Assembly (NCBI GenBank): GCA_028280115.1
Contig: JANQMJ010000019.1
Location: 60,622-124,621, forward strand
Origin: Parvularculaceae bacterium
GTDB lineage: Bacteria; Pseudomonadota; Alphaproteobacteria; Caulobacterales; Parvularculaceae
Direction of reading: 5' to 3'
DNA: 64,000 nucleotides
Shown here: positions 25,826 to 35,822 of the stretch, piece after piece
How the letters are laid out: each line of letters opens with the position of its first letter
How positions within the stretch are numbered: position 1 is the stretch's first letter
The notes under the pieces: generated by a model
What the model was told of the DNA's origin: nothing
Seen by the model: only the letters and a program-made list of their open reading frames with translations
Databases searched by the model: none
Program-made: the position numbers and the translations under genes

Positions 25826-27234
25826 CAAAGATAATCGTCGCCGATTTATGCGTCATCGGCGCCGGCTCCGGGGGCCTTTCGGTCGCCGCCGGCGCGGCGC
25901 AGCTCGGCCGCAAAGTCGTGCTGATCGAAAAGGGCAAGATGGGCGGCGATTGCCTCAACACAGGCTGTGTGCCGTCCAAAGCGCTGATCGCCGCCGCGTC
26001 CCGGGCCCAGGCGATGCGCGAGGCGGAAAAGTTCGGCGTCGCCGCCGTCGAGCCCGATATCGATTTCGGCGCCGTTATGGATCATGTTCACGGCGTCATC
26101 GCCGCCATCGCGCCTCATGACAGCCAGGAGCGTTTCGAAGGTCTCGGCGTCAGGGTGTTGCGCGAGACTGCGTCTTTTACCGGCGAGCGGACGGTTCGGG
26201 CCGGCGATAATGAAGTGCGCGCCAAGCATTTCGTCGTCGCGACGGGTTCGGCGCCGCTCGCCCCGCCTATCCCCGGCCTTGATAAAACGCCGTTTTTCAC
26301 CAATGAAACGATTTTCGAAAACCGCGCGCTTCCCGAACATCTCATCGTCATCGGCGGCGGCCCCATCGGGGTTGAAATGGCGCAAGCCTTTCGCAGGCTC
26401 GGCGCTCAGGTCACGATGATCGAAGGGTCGACGATCCTGAGCCGTGACGACCCCGAGCTTACGGATGTCATCCGCACACAGCTTAAAAGTGAAAACATCG
26501 ACATCATCGAAGGCGTCACGGCCGACTCGGTCAGCGGCCGCGACGGCGCCGTTCAGGTTCGCGCCGGCGGAAAGACCGTCTCGGGCTCCCATCTTCTCCT
26601 TGCGGTCGGACGCAGGGCGACGATAGACGGCTTGAACCTTCAAGCCGCCGGCGTCGAGCATGACGAAAAGGGCGTCAAGGTCGACAAGCGGCTGCGCACC
26701 GCCAACAAGCGCATCTACGCCGTCGGCGACGTGATCGGCGGGCGCCAGTTCACCCATGTCGCCGGCTACCACGCATCGATCATCATTCGAACCATTTTGT
26801 TCAAAATGCCCGCCGCAAACCGCGACGACCTGGCGCCTTGGGTGACCTATGCCGATCCCGAACTCGCCCAGGTCGGCCTGACGGAGCCTGAAGCGCGCAA
26901 GCGGCGCGGCGACGTCAAGGTCGCGCGCTGGGACTTCGCCGAAAACGACCGCGCCCTGGCTGAACGGGATGCGCGCGGCTTCGTGAAAGTCGTCACCGAC
27001 AAGAACGGCGCGATTTTAGGCGCGTCGATTGTCGGCCGCGGCGCCGGCGATCTGATCCAGCCCTGGGCCTACGCCCTCGCCAAGGGCGACAGGATCAAGT
27101 CCTTCACCGGCTATATCGCGCCCTATCCGACCCGCGGCGAAGCCTCCAAACGGGCCGCCGGCGCCTGGTATACGCCGAGGCTTTTTTCCGATTCCACGCG
27201 CCGGCTTGTATCGCTCTTGTCGATGTTCGATTAA
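25822..27234 (+). CDS. FAD-dependent disulfide oxidoreductase (mercuric reductase/Lpd-like)
   Basis: A 470-residue class I flavoprotein disulfide reductase. It has the FAD fold VIGAGSGGLSVAAGAAQLG (11-29), redox pair Cys44/Cys49 in GGDCLNTGCVPSK, an NAD(P) fold VIGGGPIGVEMAQAFRRLG (about 175-193) and a dimerisation domain. The His of the usual His-Glu pair near the C-terminus is not seen: the segment reads APYPTRGEASKR, with only the Glu retained, as in the TVP38-linked branch. It lacks the N-terminal heavy-metal domain of MerA. Substrate unknown. Confidence 0.88.
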   Translation: MTKIIVADLCVIGAGSGGLSVAAGAAQLGRKVVLIEKGKMGGDCLNTGCVPSKALIAAASRAQAMREAEKFGVAAVEPDIDFGAVMDHVHGVIAAIAPHDSQERFEGLGVRVLRETASFTGERTVRAGDNEVRAKHFVVATGSAPLAPPIPGLDKTPFFTNETIFENRALPEHLIVIGGGPIGVEMAQAFRRLGAQVTMIEGSTILSRDDPELTDVIRTQLKSENIDIIEGVTADSVSGRDGAVQVRAGGKTVSGSHLLLAVGRRATIDGLNLQAAGVEHDEKGVKVDKRLRTANKRIYAVGDVIGGRQFTHVAGYHASIIIRTILFKMPAANRDDLAPWVTYADPELAQVGLTEPEARKRRGDVKVARWDFAENDRALAERDARGFVKVVTDKNGAILGASIVGRGAGDLIQPWAYALAKGDRIKSFTGYIAPYPTRGEASKRAAGAWYTPRLFSDSTRRLVSLLSMFD

Positions 27235-27245
27235 ATCCTAGCCTC

Positions 27246-28688
27246 ATGAAAGCGCCGAAAGATCTCGCTCAGCGATCCCTGTCGACGAAGCTGCTGGTGC
27301 TGACCGTCGTGTTCGTGCTTGTGGCGGAAATCGTCGTGATGATCCCGTCGGTTTCAAAAGAGCGCATGGACTGGTTCGAAGCGCGCCTTGAGGAAGCCTA
27401 TCTCGTCAGCCTCGCCCTGGAGGACGAAAACCGGCAGATGATCGACGAGACGACCGCGCGTCAGCTCTTCGCCACCGCCAACATTCTCGGCGTCACCGTC
27501 AACAGCGACGACATGCGCGTTCTGATTCTGGCGCCGGAAATCGACCCCCATGGCCCGCCGCGCATGTATCGCGTGGATCTGCGCGACCGGGCGCCGCTGA
27601 CCATGATGGCCGACGCCTGGGGAACGATATTCTCCCGCGGCGACGCGCCCATTCAGGCGACCGGCTCGCCGCGCTTTTCCAAGAACCATCTGGTGGACAT
27701 TATCGTTTCGCAGCGCGCACTGCGCCAAGACCTTCGAATTTACGCCCGCAACATTCTCGGCCTGTCGTTGATCATTTCCAGCCTGACCGCGGCGCTGGTC
27801 TACTGGGCGCTCAACCGCATGATCGTCCGCCCGGTCAAACAGCTGACCAACAATATGACCGAGTTCGAGACCGATCCCGACCGGGCGGCGCATATTTATG
27901 CGCCGAGCGCGCGCAAGGACGAGATCGGCGCCGCCGAACGCAGCCTGGCGCGCATGCAGAAAAGCATCAACGAATTATTGAACGAACGCCGGCGGCTGGC
28001 CGCGCTCGGCGCGGGCATTTCCAAGATCAGCCATGATTTGCGCAACATCCTTGCTTCCGCGCAGCTCATGTCGGACCGGCTGGCGCGTTCGGACGACGAC
28101 CGCGTGCGCAAGCTGAGCCCGCGGCTGATTTCCGCGCTCGACCGCGCCATTGCCTTAAGTCGCGATACGCTGACTTTCGGAAAAATGGAGGCCCGCACGC
28201 TCAACAAGGAATATTTTCCGTTGCGCGACCTAGTCGAAGAGGTGTTCGAAGACACGGCCGCCATGGGCGTGACGGCGCATAACCGCGTTCCTGAAAGCTT
28301 TACGATTCATGCGGACCGCACCCAGCTTTACCGGAGCCTCTTTAATCTTGTGCGCAACGCAGTCGACGCATTGCACCTCAAAGCGGATGATGTTGACGCG
28401 GAAACGCCGGCCGACATCGGCGAAATCGCCATTGAGGCGGAACGCCAAGACGGCGGCGCATTCATCCGCGTGATCGACAACGGACCCGGCGTGCCCGATT
28501 ACGCCCGCGCAGAACTTTTCGAACCGTTCAAGGGATCACAAAAACCGGGCGGCTCCGGGCTCGGCGCGGCGATCTCCGCGGAGATCATCCGCGCCCATGG
28601 CGGCGACATCACGCTCGATCGTTCCGATGCGACGGGAACGGCCTTTACGATCGTGCTTCCCATGACCGGCGCCGCCGGGGCAACCTAG
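27246..28688 (+). CDS. Membrane sensor histidine kinase
   Basis: A 480-residue kinase. TM1 (about 15-34), a periplasmic sensor of about 130 residues, TM2 (about 169-188), a HAMP segment (about 190-245), a HisKA region with phosphoacceptor His263 (KISHDLRNIL), and an ATPase domain with N box LFNLVRNAVDAL and G boxes DNGPGVPD and GGSGLGAA. No response regulator gene is adjacent, so it is an orphan here. It overlaps the convergent GGT gene by four bases. Confidence 0.92.
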   Translation: MKAPKDLAQRSLSTKLLVLTVVFVLVAEIVVMIPSVSKERMDWFEARLEEAYLVSLALEDENRQMIDETTARQLFATANILGVTVNSDDMRVLILAPEIDPHGPPRMYRVDLRDRAPLTMMADAWGTIFSRGDAPIQATGSPRFSKNHLVDIIVSQRALRQDLRIYARNILGLSLIISSLTAALVYWALNRMIVRPVKQLTNNMTEFETDPDRAAHIYAPSARKDEIGAAERSLARMQKSINELLNERRRLAALGAGISKISHDLRNILASAQLMSDRLARSDDDRVRKLSPRLISALDRAIALSRDTLTFGKMEARTLNKEYFPLRDLVEEVFEDTAAMGVTAHNRVPESFTIHADRTQLYRSLFNLVRNAVDALHLKADDVDAETPADIGEIAIEAERQDGGAFIRVIDNGPGVPDYARAELFEPFKGSQKPGGSGLGAAISAEIIRAHGGDITLDRSDATGTAFTIVLPMTGAAGAT

Positions 28689-30499
28689 CCTTCAGTCTCG
28701 ACGACGCCGGTCCTCCAGACGCCCTCGCGGCGCGGATCGGCCCCGCCGTCGAAGGACCCGTCGGGCAGGACACGCACTGCGTGAACGCCGCTGTTAAGGC
28801 GGCGTTCGATCACCGCATGGCCTCGCGCCTTGAGGCCGGCGACGATCTGCGCATCGAAGGAATTTTCCTCCAGGAGGGGCTCGCCGCGCGGATACGCCGC
28901 ATTCGGCAGATCGATCGCCGCCTGCGCGCTCATGTTCCAGTCAATCATCGCGATCAGCGTCTTAGCGACGTAACCGATAATCGCAGATCCGCCCGGAGAC
29001 CCCAAGGCGCCCCAAAAGCGGCCGTTTTCGTCGAACACGATCACGGGGCTCATGGAGCTGCGCGGCCGCTTGCGCGGGCCGACGGCGTTGGCGACCGGCC
29101 GGCCGTCGCGCTCCGGCAGAAACGAAAAATCTGTAAGCTGATTGTTTAAAACCATGCCGCCGGCCATCAGATGGCTGCCGAACGCAAACTCCACAGTCGC
29201 CGTCATCGAAACGATCCGTCCCTCGCCGTCGACGATCACGAAATGGCTCGTCGAGGGCGGCTCCGGCGAGCCGTCGGCGGCGAGGTTCTTCCATTTGCCT
29301 GCGCCCTCCTCTATGGCGAATTGAGACGGATCGCCCGCGACGACCTCCGCCGCCGCTTTTGTGCGATCGATCAACGCCGCGCGCGCGGCGAGATAAGCGG
29401 GGTTGAGCAAGCCGGCGATGACTTCTTGCGCAGACAGTCCGCCTTCCTCGGCGAGCTTTTCGTTGTCGGCCAGGTACTGGCTCCGGTCGGCGTAGGCGAG
29501 CCGGCTCGCCTCGAAGATCAGATGCAGCGCTTCGATCGAATGCGCGCCGGCGCCGGCGATATCGAACGGCTCGAGCAGGGCCAGGATCTGCAGCGTAGTC
29601 ACGCCGCCGGAGCTTGGCGGCGCCATAGAGCAGACCTGATAACGGCGATAAAAACCGCACACAGGTTCAAGCTTGACGGCGCCGTATTCGGAAAAATCTT
29701 CAAGCGTCATGCCGCCGGGATTGGGCCCGCCATTGACCGCCGCGACGATCGTTTCGGCGATGTCGCCGTTGTAAAACGCATCGGCGCCGCCATCGGCGAT
29801 GGTCTTTAATGTCTGCGCATAGGCCGGATTTTTCAGCGAATAGCCAACTTCGCGGGGCGCGCCGTTTTCATCGTAAAAATACGCCGCTGCGGCGGGCAGT
29901 TGTTTAAGGCGCGGAATGCGGTTGATGAGTCCGTTAAGGCGCGGAGAAACTTCAAATCCGTTTTCCGCCAGTGCAATCGCCGAATCAAAAAGTTCCGCCC
30001 ATGCAAGCGCGCCATGATCGCGATGGGCCATTTCCAGCATGCGCACAGCGCCCGGCACGCCCACCGAAAGACCGCCGACCACGGCGTCGTAAAAATTCAT
30101 CGGCTCGCCGGTCTCGGTCAGGAACCGGTCCGGCGTCGCCGACGCGGGCGCCCATTCACGGCCGTTATAGGTTTCAAGCGTTCCTGCTTGCGGATCGAAA
30201 TGCAGCATGAACGCGCCGCCGCCAAGGCCCGAGGACTGGGGCTCCACCAGGCCGAGCACCGCCTGCGTCGCCACCGCGGCGTCGACCGCCGAGCCGCCGC
30301 GGCGCAGGATCTCAGCCCCCGCTTCGACGGCGTAAGGATTGGCGGCGGAGATGAACCAGCGCTTTTCATCCGGCGCGGCGGCCTGTTCGGTTTCATGGGT
30401 CGGCGTCGGCGCGCCAACGCCCTCGGCGCTTCCAACATTCGCGTCATTGCGCCCGCAGGCGGCGAGCGCCGCCAGCGCCAATAGCCAGATAAACCGCAT
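28685..30499 (-). CDS. ggt: Gamma-glutamyltransferase, lipoprotein
   Basis: A 604-residue Ntn hydrolase. The start MRFIWLLALAALAACG gives a lipobox (LAAC), so the enzyme should be lipid anchored; an upstream extension to 30673 runs through a tRNA and is rejected. The autoprocessing Thr lies in PPSTSHFVIVD (about 394-404), splitting heavy and light subunits, and SPVIVFDENG and GSPGGS mark the light subunit. It transfers or hydrolyses gamma-glutamyl groups from glutathione in the periplasm. Confidence 0.92.
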   Translation of the reverse strand: MRFIWLLALAALAACGRNDANVGSAEGVGAPTPTHETEQAAAPDEKRWFISAANPYAVEAGAEILRRGGSAVDAAVATQAVLGLVEPQSSGLGGGAFMLHFDPQAGTLETYNGREWAPASATPDRFLTETGEPMNFYDAVVGGLSVGVPGAVRMLEMAHRDHGALAWAELFDSAIALAENGFEVSPRLNGLINRIPRLKQLPAAAAYFYDENGAPREVGYSLKNPAYAQTLKTIADGGADAFYNGDIAETIVAAVNGGPNPGGMTLEDFSEYGAVKLEPVCGFYRRYQVCSMAPPSSGGVTTLQILALLEPFDIAGAGAHSIEALHLIFEASRLAYADRSQYLADNEKLAEEGGLSAQEVIAGLLNPAYLAARAALIDRTKAAAEVVAGDPSQFAIEEGAGKWKNLAADGSPEPPSTSHFVIVDGEGRIVSMTATVEFAFGSHLMAGGMVLNNQLTDFSFLPERDGRPVANAVGPRKRPRSSMSPVIVFDENGRFWGALGSPGGSAIIGYVAKTLIAMIDWNMSAQAAIDLPNAAYPRGEPLLEENSFDAQIVAGLKARGHAVIERRLNSGVHAVRVLPDGSFDGGADPRREGVWRTGVVETEG

Positions 30500-30674
30500 G
30501 GAACCCCTCAATGGTTGCGACGGGCCATTCATACGCTGCGCCGGGCGCGGTTTCGACCCCCCGGGCGCAACCGCGCCGGCGCGGGGCCAGGCGTGGCGGG
30601 GCGGTTTGCTTGCAATCGAGGCCGCGATGAGGTTAAACCCCGCGCTCCGGCCCGGTTCAGACCGCGCCGGCAAT

Positions 30675-30751
30675 GCGCCCGTAGCTCAGTTGGATAGAGC
30701 ACCAGACTACGAATCTGGGGGTCAGAGGTTCGAATCCTTTCGGGCGCGCCA
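30675..30751 (+). tRNA. tRNA-Arg (anticodon ACG)
   Basis: A full cloverleaf: acceptor GCGCCCG/CGGGCGC, D arm GCTC...GAGC, anticodon stem CCAGA/TCTGG with loop CTACGAA (anticodon ACG at 30709-30711), T arm with GGTTCGAATCC-like loop, discriminator G and encoded CCA (30749-30751). It reads CGU and, after A34 deamination, CGC/CGA. An AT-rich gene follows, so it is a candidate integration site. Confidence 0.97.
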
Positions 30752-30952
30752 TAAGCACCTAATTTTACTATTACTATTTTATCACCCTGTCCTTCAATTC
30801 TATGGTATGATGTATGCGATGCTATAAGGATCACTCTCGCGGCTTTTTCGACGCCAAGCGTTTGCAGATGTCAGGAACGACGGAACGAATATTATGGGTG
30901 ATGAATCGCTTGCTGCTTATTAAGTGGAAGAACGGTATTATTCTTATAATAT

Positions 30953-31816
30953 TTGAACCTATTCAACCAATGCGCTTTTAGAAAAACAGTGGCAAGAATT
31001 AGCTTAGTTGTGGTGGGCGTCATCCTAGCGTCTTGGTCGCTTCTTACACTGACCCAAGAAGCCTTCGATCACACATTCGGCAGAATGTTCACGCAACTGC
31101 TCGCAGCCTACGACAGATGGACTGATGAGATTGTTTGGATCGTCAAACCCATTACACAAGCTTGCATCGACGCCATTGGCGACTGGCTTGGACTGACATT
31201 TTCGTTGGACGAATCCTGGAAGCACGTCCTCATTGTCCTTGTCCTTTATATGACGAACTACATCTCAAATACACTCAACGGGCGCCCTCTGAACGCAATT
31301 CCTTTGGTTATCGTGTTAGCGCCGCTCGCAACATTTGGCGCCGCCGGATATGGCGTGATGTTAACCACTGGAGTATTTTTTAGCACAGTATTTCCAGCAG
31401 TTGCGCTGACCGCATTCGCTATTGTAGCAAGTGCGAGCACGACACTATTTTATCCCCCAAGCAAACAGACCAGGAGAGAGGTATTCCATTATTACTGGGG
31501 GCGGACCGTCAGGCCATTTGTGAATTTTGGCACAATCGTGCTAGTTGCTGCATTCGCGGCCGACTGGATGTTCGCTAAAGCAGATGCGGAATCGTTTTCA
31601 CTAATTCTACTAGCCTTTTTCGTTCTAGCCCTTGCACTAAATCTGCTTATTCGTGGCTCGGCAGGTGAAAGACCGAAAGGTCTTTTGGCTAAAATCAAAT
31701 ACTGGTTCTCGGGTTCATTTGGGCCGCGTCTAGGTGCGCGTATTTTGTCGGTTTACCTCCTCGTTGCTGTGCAACTCGCTTTCGATTTTTACGTGCTGCA
31801 GCCCTTTCTCCACTAG
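30953..31816 (+). CDS. Orphan multi-pass membrane protein, unknown function
   Basis: A 287-residue protein with about seven hydrophobic stretches (about 13-31, 91-106, 115-133, 135-165, 198-210, 218-232, 266-284). No named family recognised. The only available start region uses TTG at 30953; a later start is possible. Base composition and codon use are clearly AT-richer than the flanks, and the gene lies 200 bp after tRNA-Arg, so it is probably acquired. The 30752-30952 leader contains an AT-rich TATAAT stretch at about 30945. Confidence 0.6.
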   Translation: MNLFNQCAFRKTVARISLVVVGVILASWSLLTLTQEAFDHTFGRMFTQLLAAYDRWTDEIVWIVKPITQACIDAIGDWLGLTFSLDESWKHVLIVLVLYMTNYISNTLNGRPLNAIPLVIVLAPLATFGAAGYGVMLTTGVFFSTVFPAVALTAFAIVASASTTLFYPPSKQTRREVFHYYWGRTVRPFVNFGTIVLVAAFAADWMFAKADAESFSLILLAFFVLALALNLLIRGSAGERPKGLLAKIKYWFSGSFGPRLGARILSVYLLVAVQLAFDFYVLQPFLH

Positions 31817-31958
31817 CAGAAGGCATGACCAGCGAAATCGAATCTTCCCCGCTGCGCCATTCCTTATCGACGCGCGCGCTCCCTAAATAACGACGGCGGC
31901 GACATTCATTGTCTTGTGCAGCAACAGCTACGCACGGCAAGACAGCTTGGCCCGACGC

Positions 31959-32162
31959 CTATCCAGACTGTTCGGTCGCCGCGTCGCCGGGCTGTAGGGC
32001 GCCTTGATCGGCGAAATGGGCGCCAAGGAAATATGGCCAGATGATGAGCGCCAGAACACCCTTCCAAAAGCCGGTTTCTAAAAATCCGATGGTGAACAGC
32101 CAACCCATAAACCAGCCGGCGCCGAGCGGGCCGTGCTGTTCGACCTTGATGTTTTTGCTCAT
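31959..32162 (-). CDS. Small membrane protein, unknown function
   Basis: A 67-residue protein, MSKNIKVEQHGPLGAGWFMG at its start, with one long or two short membrane segments (about 14-49) and a polar C-terminus. The start at 32162 is preferred over an upstream in-frame ATG because of the compact N-terminus. It lies 102 bp downstream of ubiD on the same strand and may be co-transcribed. A proton-channel- or exporter-accessory-like role cannot be judged. Confidence 0.65.
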   Translation of the reverse strand: MSKNIKVEQHGPLGAGWFMGWLFTIGFLETGFWKGVLALIIWPYFLGAHFADQGALQPGDAATEQSG

Positions 32163-32264
32163 GATGGAAACCTCATGCTCTTTATCGCGCCTTAGGCGCT
32201 TTTCCCATCGCGCCGAACGCCCATCCATGATCCACATCAATCGCCGTCCAAGCGCAATGGGCCG

Positions 32265-33797
32265 TTATTTCCAAATCCCCTTGCCGGTTCCCGGCAAGCC
32301 CAGCCTCGCCCACATTTCGTCGACGCGCTTTATCACGTCCTCGTCCATTTTGATCTTCCGCCCCCATTCGCGGCTGGTTTCAGGGGGCAGCTTGTCCGTG
32401 GCGTCGAGACCGATCTTGGAGCCGAGGCCCGATTGCGGCGAAGCAAAGTCGAGATAGTCGATGGGCGTGTTCTCGATCACCGTAATATCGCGCGCCGGGT
32501 CCATTTTGGTGGAGACCGCCCACATCACGTCTTTCCAGTCGCGCGCGTCGACGCTGTCATCAACGACAATAACCCACTTGGTGTACATGAACTGGCGCAG
32601 ATAGCTCCACGCGCCCATCATCACCCGCTTGGCGTGGCCGGCATAGGCTTTCTTCATGCTGATGACGGCGATGCGATAGGAACATCCTTCCGGCGGCAGC
32701 CAGAAATCGACGATCTCGGGAAACTGCTGCCGGAGCAGCGGAATGAAGACTTCGTTGAGCGCCTCGCCCAGGATCGAGGGTTCATCCGGCGGGCGGCCGG
32801 TGAAGGTCGAAAGATAGATCGGATCGCGGCGGCGCGTGATCGCCGTAACGGTGAACACCGGAAAGCGCTCTACGGCGTTATAATAACCGGTGTGATCGCC
32901 ATAAGGCCCCTCATCGGCGTAGTCATCAAGAGAGACATAGCCCTCAAGAACGATTTCGGCCTCGGCAGGGACTTTGAGCGGCTGCGTCTTGCAATCGACC
33001 AATTCGACTTTCTTGCCACGCAGGAGCCCGGCGAAGTGATATTCCGACAGCGTGTCGGGCGTCGGCGTCACGGCGGCGAGAATGGTTCCCGGATCGGCGC
33101 CGATCACCGCCGCGGCAGGCAAGGGCTCGGGCCGCTCCTTTTTCCACCGCGCGTGATGCTGCGCCCCGCCGCGATGTTTCAGCCAGCGCATGATGGTTTT
33201 GTCGCGCGCGATCTTCTGCATGCGGTAAATGCCGAGATTATAGTCGTCCGCGCCCTTGCCGCTCGGCCCCTTGGTTACGATCAGCGGCCAGGTAATCAGC
33301 GGCGCCGGTTCGCCGGGCCAGCAGGTCTGGATCGGCAGCGCATCAAGGTCGATCTCATCGCCGGTCATAACGACTTCCTGACAGGGCGCGCCGCCCAAGC
33401 CCCTGGTCGCCGGCTTCATCGCCAGAACGGTCTTAAGGCGCGGCGCCATGGCGAGGGCGTCCCTGATCCCGCCCGGCGGCTCCGGCTGGCGCAGAAAGGC
33501 TAAAAGCTCGCCGACCTCGCGCAGTTCGGCTGCGCTCGTGCGCTCCTTGCCGTCAAGCGTTACGCCCATGGCGACGCGCTTGACCGTGCCGAATAGGTTC
33601 ACAAGGACCGGTATGGGAGAGACCGAACCGTCCTCTCGCAGCGGCGTTTCAAACAGCACCGCCGGCCCGCCCTCGGCCAGCAGCCGGGTCTGGATTTCCG
33701 TCATTTCGAGAAAGACGGACACGGGCCCTGCAACGCGGACAAGCTCGCCCGCATCTTCAAGCCTTTCCATAAAATCGCGTAAGGATTTGTATGACAT
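32265..33797 (-). CDS. ubiD: UbiD family prenylated-FMN decarboxylase
   Basis: A 510-residue UbiD-fold enzyme. Conserved segments are NLGIYRMQ (about 182-189), HHARWKKER and [12 protein letters not shown] with the catalytic acid in its DEGPYGDH block (about 289-296). Length matches 4-hydroxy-3-polyprenylbenzoate decarboxylase (E. coli about 497), so a ubiquinone role is likely. UbiX, which makes the prenyl-FMN cofactor, is not in the window. Other UbiD-family aromatic decarboxylases are the alternative. Confidence 0.9.
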   Translation of the reverse strand: MSYKSLRDFMERLEDAGELVRVAGPVSVFLEMTEIQTRLLAEGGPAVLFETPLREDGSVSPIPVLVNLFGTVKRVAMGVTLDGKERTSAAELREVGELLAFLRQPEPPGGIRDALAMAPRLKTVLAMKPATRGLGGAPCQEVVMTGDEIDLDALPIQTCWPGEPAPLITWPLIVTKGPSGKGADDYNLGIYRMQKIARDKTIMRWLKHRGGAQHHARWKKERPEPLPAAAVIGADPGTILAAVTPTPDTLSEYHFAGLLRGKKVELVDCKTQPLKVPAEAEIVLEGYVSLDDYADEGPYGDHTGYYNAVERFPVFTVTAITRRRDPIYLSTFTGRPPDEPSILGEALNEVFIPLLRQQFPEIVDFWLPPEGCSYRIAVISMKKAYAGHAKRVMMGAWSYLRQFMYTKWVIVVDDSVDARDWKDVMWAVSTKMDPARDITVIENTPIDYLDFASPQSGLGSKIGLDATDKLPPETSREWGRKIKMDEDVIKRVDEMWARLGLPGTGKGIWK

Positions 33798-34047
33798 CAG
33801 CTATTTCCGGGGCGCTTCATACCTCGCCAAGCTGTAACTTGAAATGCGTCGCGACCGCACGCATGTGGCCCCTTTGGCGCTGACCCAATAGTGAGCGGGT
33901 CCGGTTAACCCAAAATTGGCCTTTCCTCTTTACGATTCAGGGCCTAACGCGTAACCTCAGTTCCTGGCGGAGCATTTGCTTGAAAGCGTCTGCGCCGCGG
34001 CGCAAACCCGCGCAAAGGGATTTCGGTTCGGGAGTAGACGTTCGGCG

Positions 34048-34317
34048 ATGTTGCCGATTCTGCATCAGGTTTTCGGTTCGACGCTGGTGGTTGCAGGACT
34101 GATCGTTCTGCCCTTGCCGATTCCGCTTGGCTTGATCATGCTGACGATCGGCTTTGCGCTCCTGGGCCCCTACATCCCGGCGGTGCGGCGTTTGGTCAGA
34201 TATCTCCGGCGCAAATGGCCGGCGTTCAACCATACGCTGATGCGCAATCGCGACCGCTTTCCCCCGATCGTCAAAAAGACCATCGACAGGACCAATCCCG
34301 CCGCGCCCGCCGAATAA
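34048..34317 (+). CDS. Small membrane protein, unknown function
   Basis: An 89-residue protein from ATG 34048; a TTG at 33976 would add 24 residues. A hydrophobic hairpin (about 12-42) with VVAGLIVLPLPIPLGLIML and GFALLGPYIPAVRR is followed by a basic tail. It resembles PGPGW-type short membrane proteins of alphaproteobacteria, tentatively. The preceding 250 bp (33798-34047) show nothing recognisable. Confidence 0.6.
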   Translation: MLPILHQVFGSTLVVAGLIVLPLPIPLGLIMLTIGFALLGPYIPAVRRLVRYLRRKWPAFNHTLMRNRDRFPPIVKKTIDRTNPAAPAE

Positions 34318-34389
34318 GCGTTCGCTCAAACGCTTGACAATCGGCGCGCGGCGAATCAAGTCGCATCCCGTTCCTGAGCGCCATTCCAC

Positions 34390-35103
34390 ATGCATATCCG
34401 CATTTTAGAGACCGGCGACGTCCCGGCCCCGCTTAGAGCCGAATTCGGCGATTATCCGGCGATGTTCAAACGCATGCTGTCGCCGATCGCGCCGATATGG
34501 TCCTTTGCTGCGACAGCGGCGCATCGCGGCGCGCCAGCGCCGGCGCTTGGCGAATTCGACGCCCTGTTGATCACCGGCTCGCCCGCCGGCGTATATGAAG
34601 GCCATGACTGGATCGCTCCGGCTGAAGATCTTGTTCGGCGCGCCGCGGCGGCGGGAAAACCGATCGTGGGGGTTTGTTTCGGCCACCAGTTGATGGCGCA
34701 GGCGTTCGGCGGCAGGGTGGAGAAATCCAAAAAAGGCTGGGGCCTCGGCGTTCACGCTTATGATGTTTCCGGCGGCGCTGACTGGATGACGCCGGCGCAA
34801 TCGTGCATCGCCTGCACCGCAATACATCAGGATCAGGTCGTAGAGCCGCCCGCCGGCGCGCGCACGCTTGGCGGATCGGATTTCTGCCCCCATGCGATCC
34901 TCGAATACGCCCAAGGACCGGCCATTTCCTTCCAGCCGCACCCGGAATTTGCGCATGATTTCGCCGCGGCGCTGCTGCGCCACCTGGAAAACCGCGTTCC
35001 CGAGGATAAAGTCAGCGCCGGATTGCAGTCTCTAACCGGGCGTTCCGACCGTGTCCTCATTGCGCGCTGGATCGCCGCCTTTTTCGAACGCAACGCGAAG
35101 TAA
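34390..35103 (+). CDS. Class I glutamine amidotransferase-like protein
   Basis: A 237-residue class I GATase domain. The nucleophile Cys lies in GVCFGHQLMAQAFGG (about 95-109) and the His/Glu partners in FQPHPEF (about 179-185). It stands alone with no fused synthetase, like the GMP-synthase-like amidotransferases (for example gamma-glutamyl hydrolase-type PuuD relatives). Substrate unknown. It is followed after 3 bp by a GST gene. Confidence 0.85.
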   Translation: MHIRILETGDVPAPLRAEFGDYPAMFKRMLSPIAPIWSFAATAAHRGAPAPALGEFDALLITGSPAGVYEGHDWIAPAEDLVRRAAAAGKPIVGVCFGHQLMAQAFGGRVEKSKKGWGLGVHAYDVSGGADWMTPAQSCIACTAIHQDQVVEPPAGARTLGGSDFCPHAILEYAQGPAISFQPHPEFAHDFAAALLRHLENRVPEDKVSAGLQSLTGRSDRVLIARWIAAFFERNAK

Positions 35104-35106
35104 ATT

Positions 35107-35745
35107 ATGAGCGACCTCGTTCTCGCCATCGGCGACAAAAATCTATCTTCCTGGTCATTTCGGCCTTGGCTTTTGATGAAGCAATCGGAAATTGCGTTCC
35201 GCGAAGAAACAATTTTGCTCGACCGGCCGGAAACGCGTGTGATCCTCGATAAAAAGTCCCCTTCGGGTCTCGTGCCGTTTCTGACGCATGGTGATTTGAA
35301 GATCTGGGATTCGCTTGCGATCGCGGAATATCTCAATGATCTCTTTCCGGAAAAACAGTTGTGGCCGGCGGAGAGAGAAGCCCGCGCGGTCGCCCGCGCC
35401 GTCTCCGCGGAAATGCATTCCGGTTTTGCCGCGCTCCGGACCGTTTGGCCGATGAATTTTTCGCGCGAGGGACTGCGTCATCTGACAAGCGGCGGCGTCC
35501 AGCGCGATATTGACCGGATCAACGCAATTTGGACCCAGTGCCGAACCCGGTTCGGCAAAGGGAGCGACTTTTTGTTCGGCGCATTCTCCATCGCCGACGC
35601 CATGTATGCGTCGGTTGTTTCGCGTTTCGTCACTTACGGGCCTGTTGCGCTCAGCGATGAAGCTGCGGCCTATATGCAAACCATGCGCGCGCTTCCCGCC
35701 TATCGGCTATGGGGCGAAGGCGCGCGCGCCGATATGAGCGCTTAA
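35107..35745 (+). CDS. Glutathione S-transferase family protein
   Basis: A 212-residue GST. The N-terminal thioredoxin-like domain starts DKNLSSWSFRPW (Ser-rich active-site region about 10-15) and includes PSGLVPFLTHGDLKIWDSLA (about 51-70), the glutathione gamma-glutamyl site with the ES/DS motif. An alpha-helical C domain follows (about 88-205). Probable role: glutathione conjugation or reduction; substrate unknown. It lies in a pair with the amidotransferase. Confidence 0.88.
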   Translation: MSDLVLAIGDKNLSSWSFRPWLLMKQSEIAFREETILLDRPETRVILDKKSPSGLVPFLTHGDLKIWDSLAIAEYLNDLFPEKQLWPAEREARAVARAVSAEMHSGFAALRTVWPMNFSREGLRHLTSGGVQRDIDRINAIWTQCRTRFGKGSDFLFGAFSIADAMYASVVSRFVTYGPVALSDEAAAYMQTMRALPAYRLWGEGARADMSA

Positions 35746-35822
35746 CTTTACACCTTCAATGTTGCTAAGAGAAATAAAAGAGCTATAGAGTAAAGATATA
35801 ATATTATCAGCGGATTTTCACA

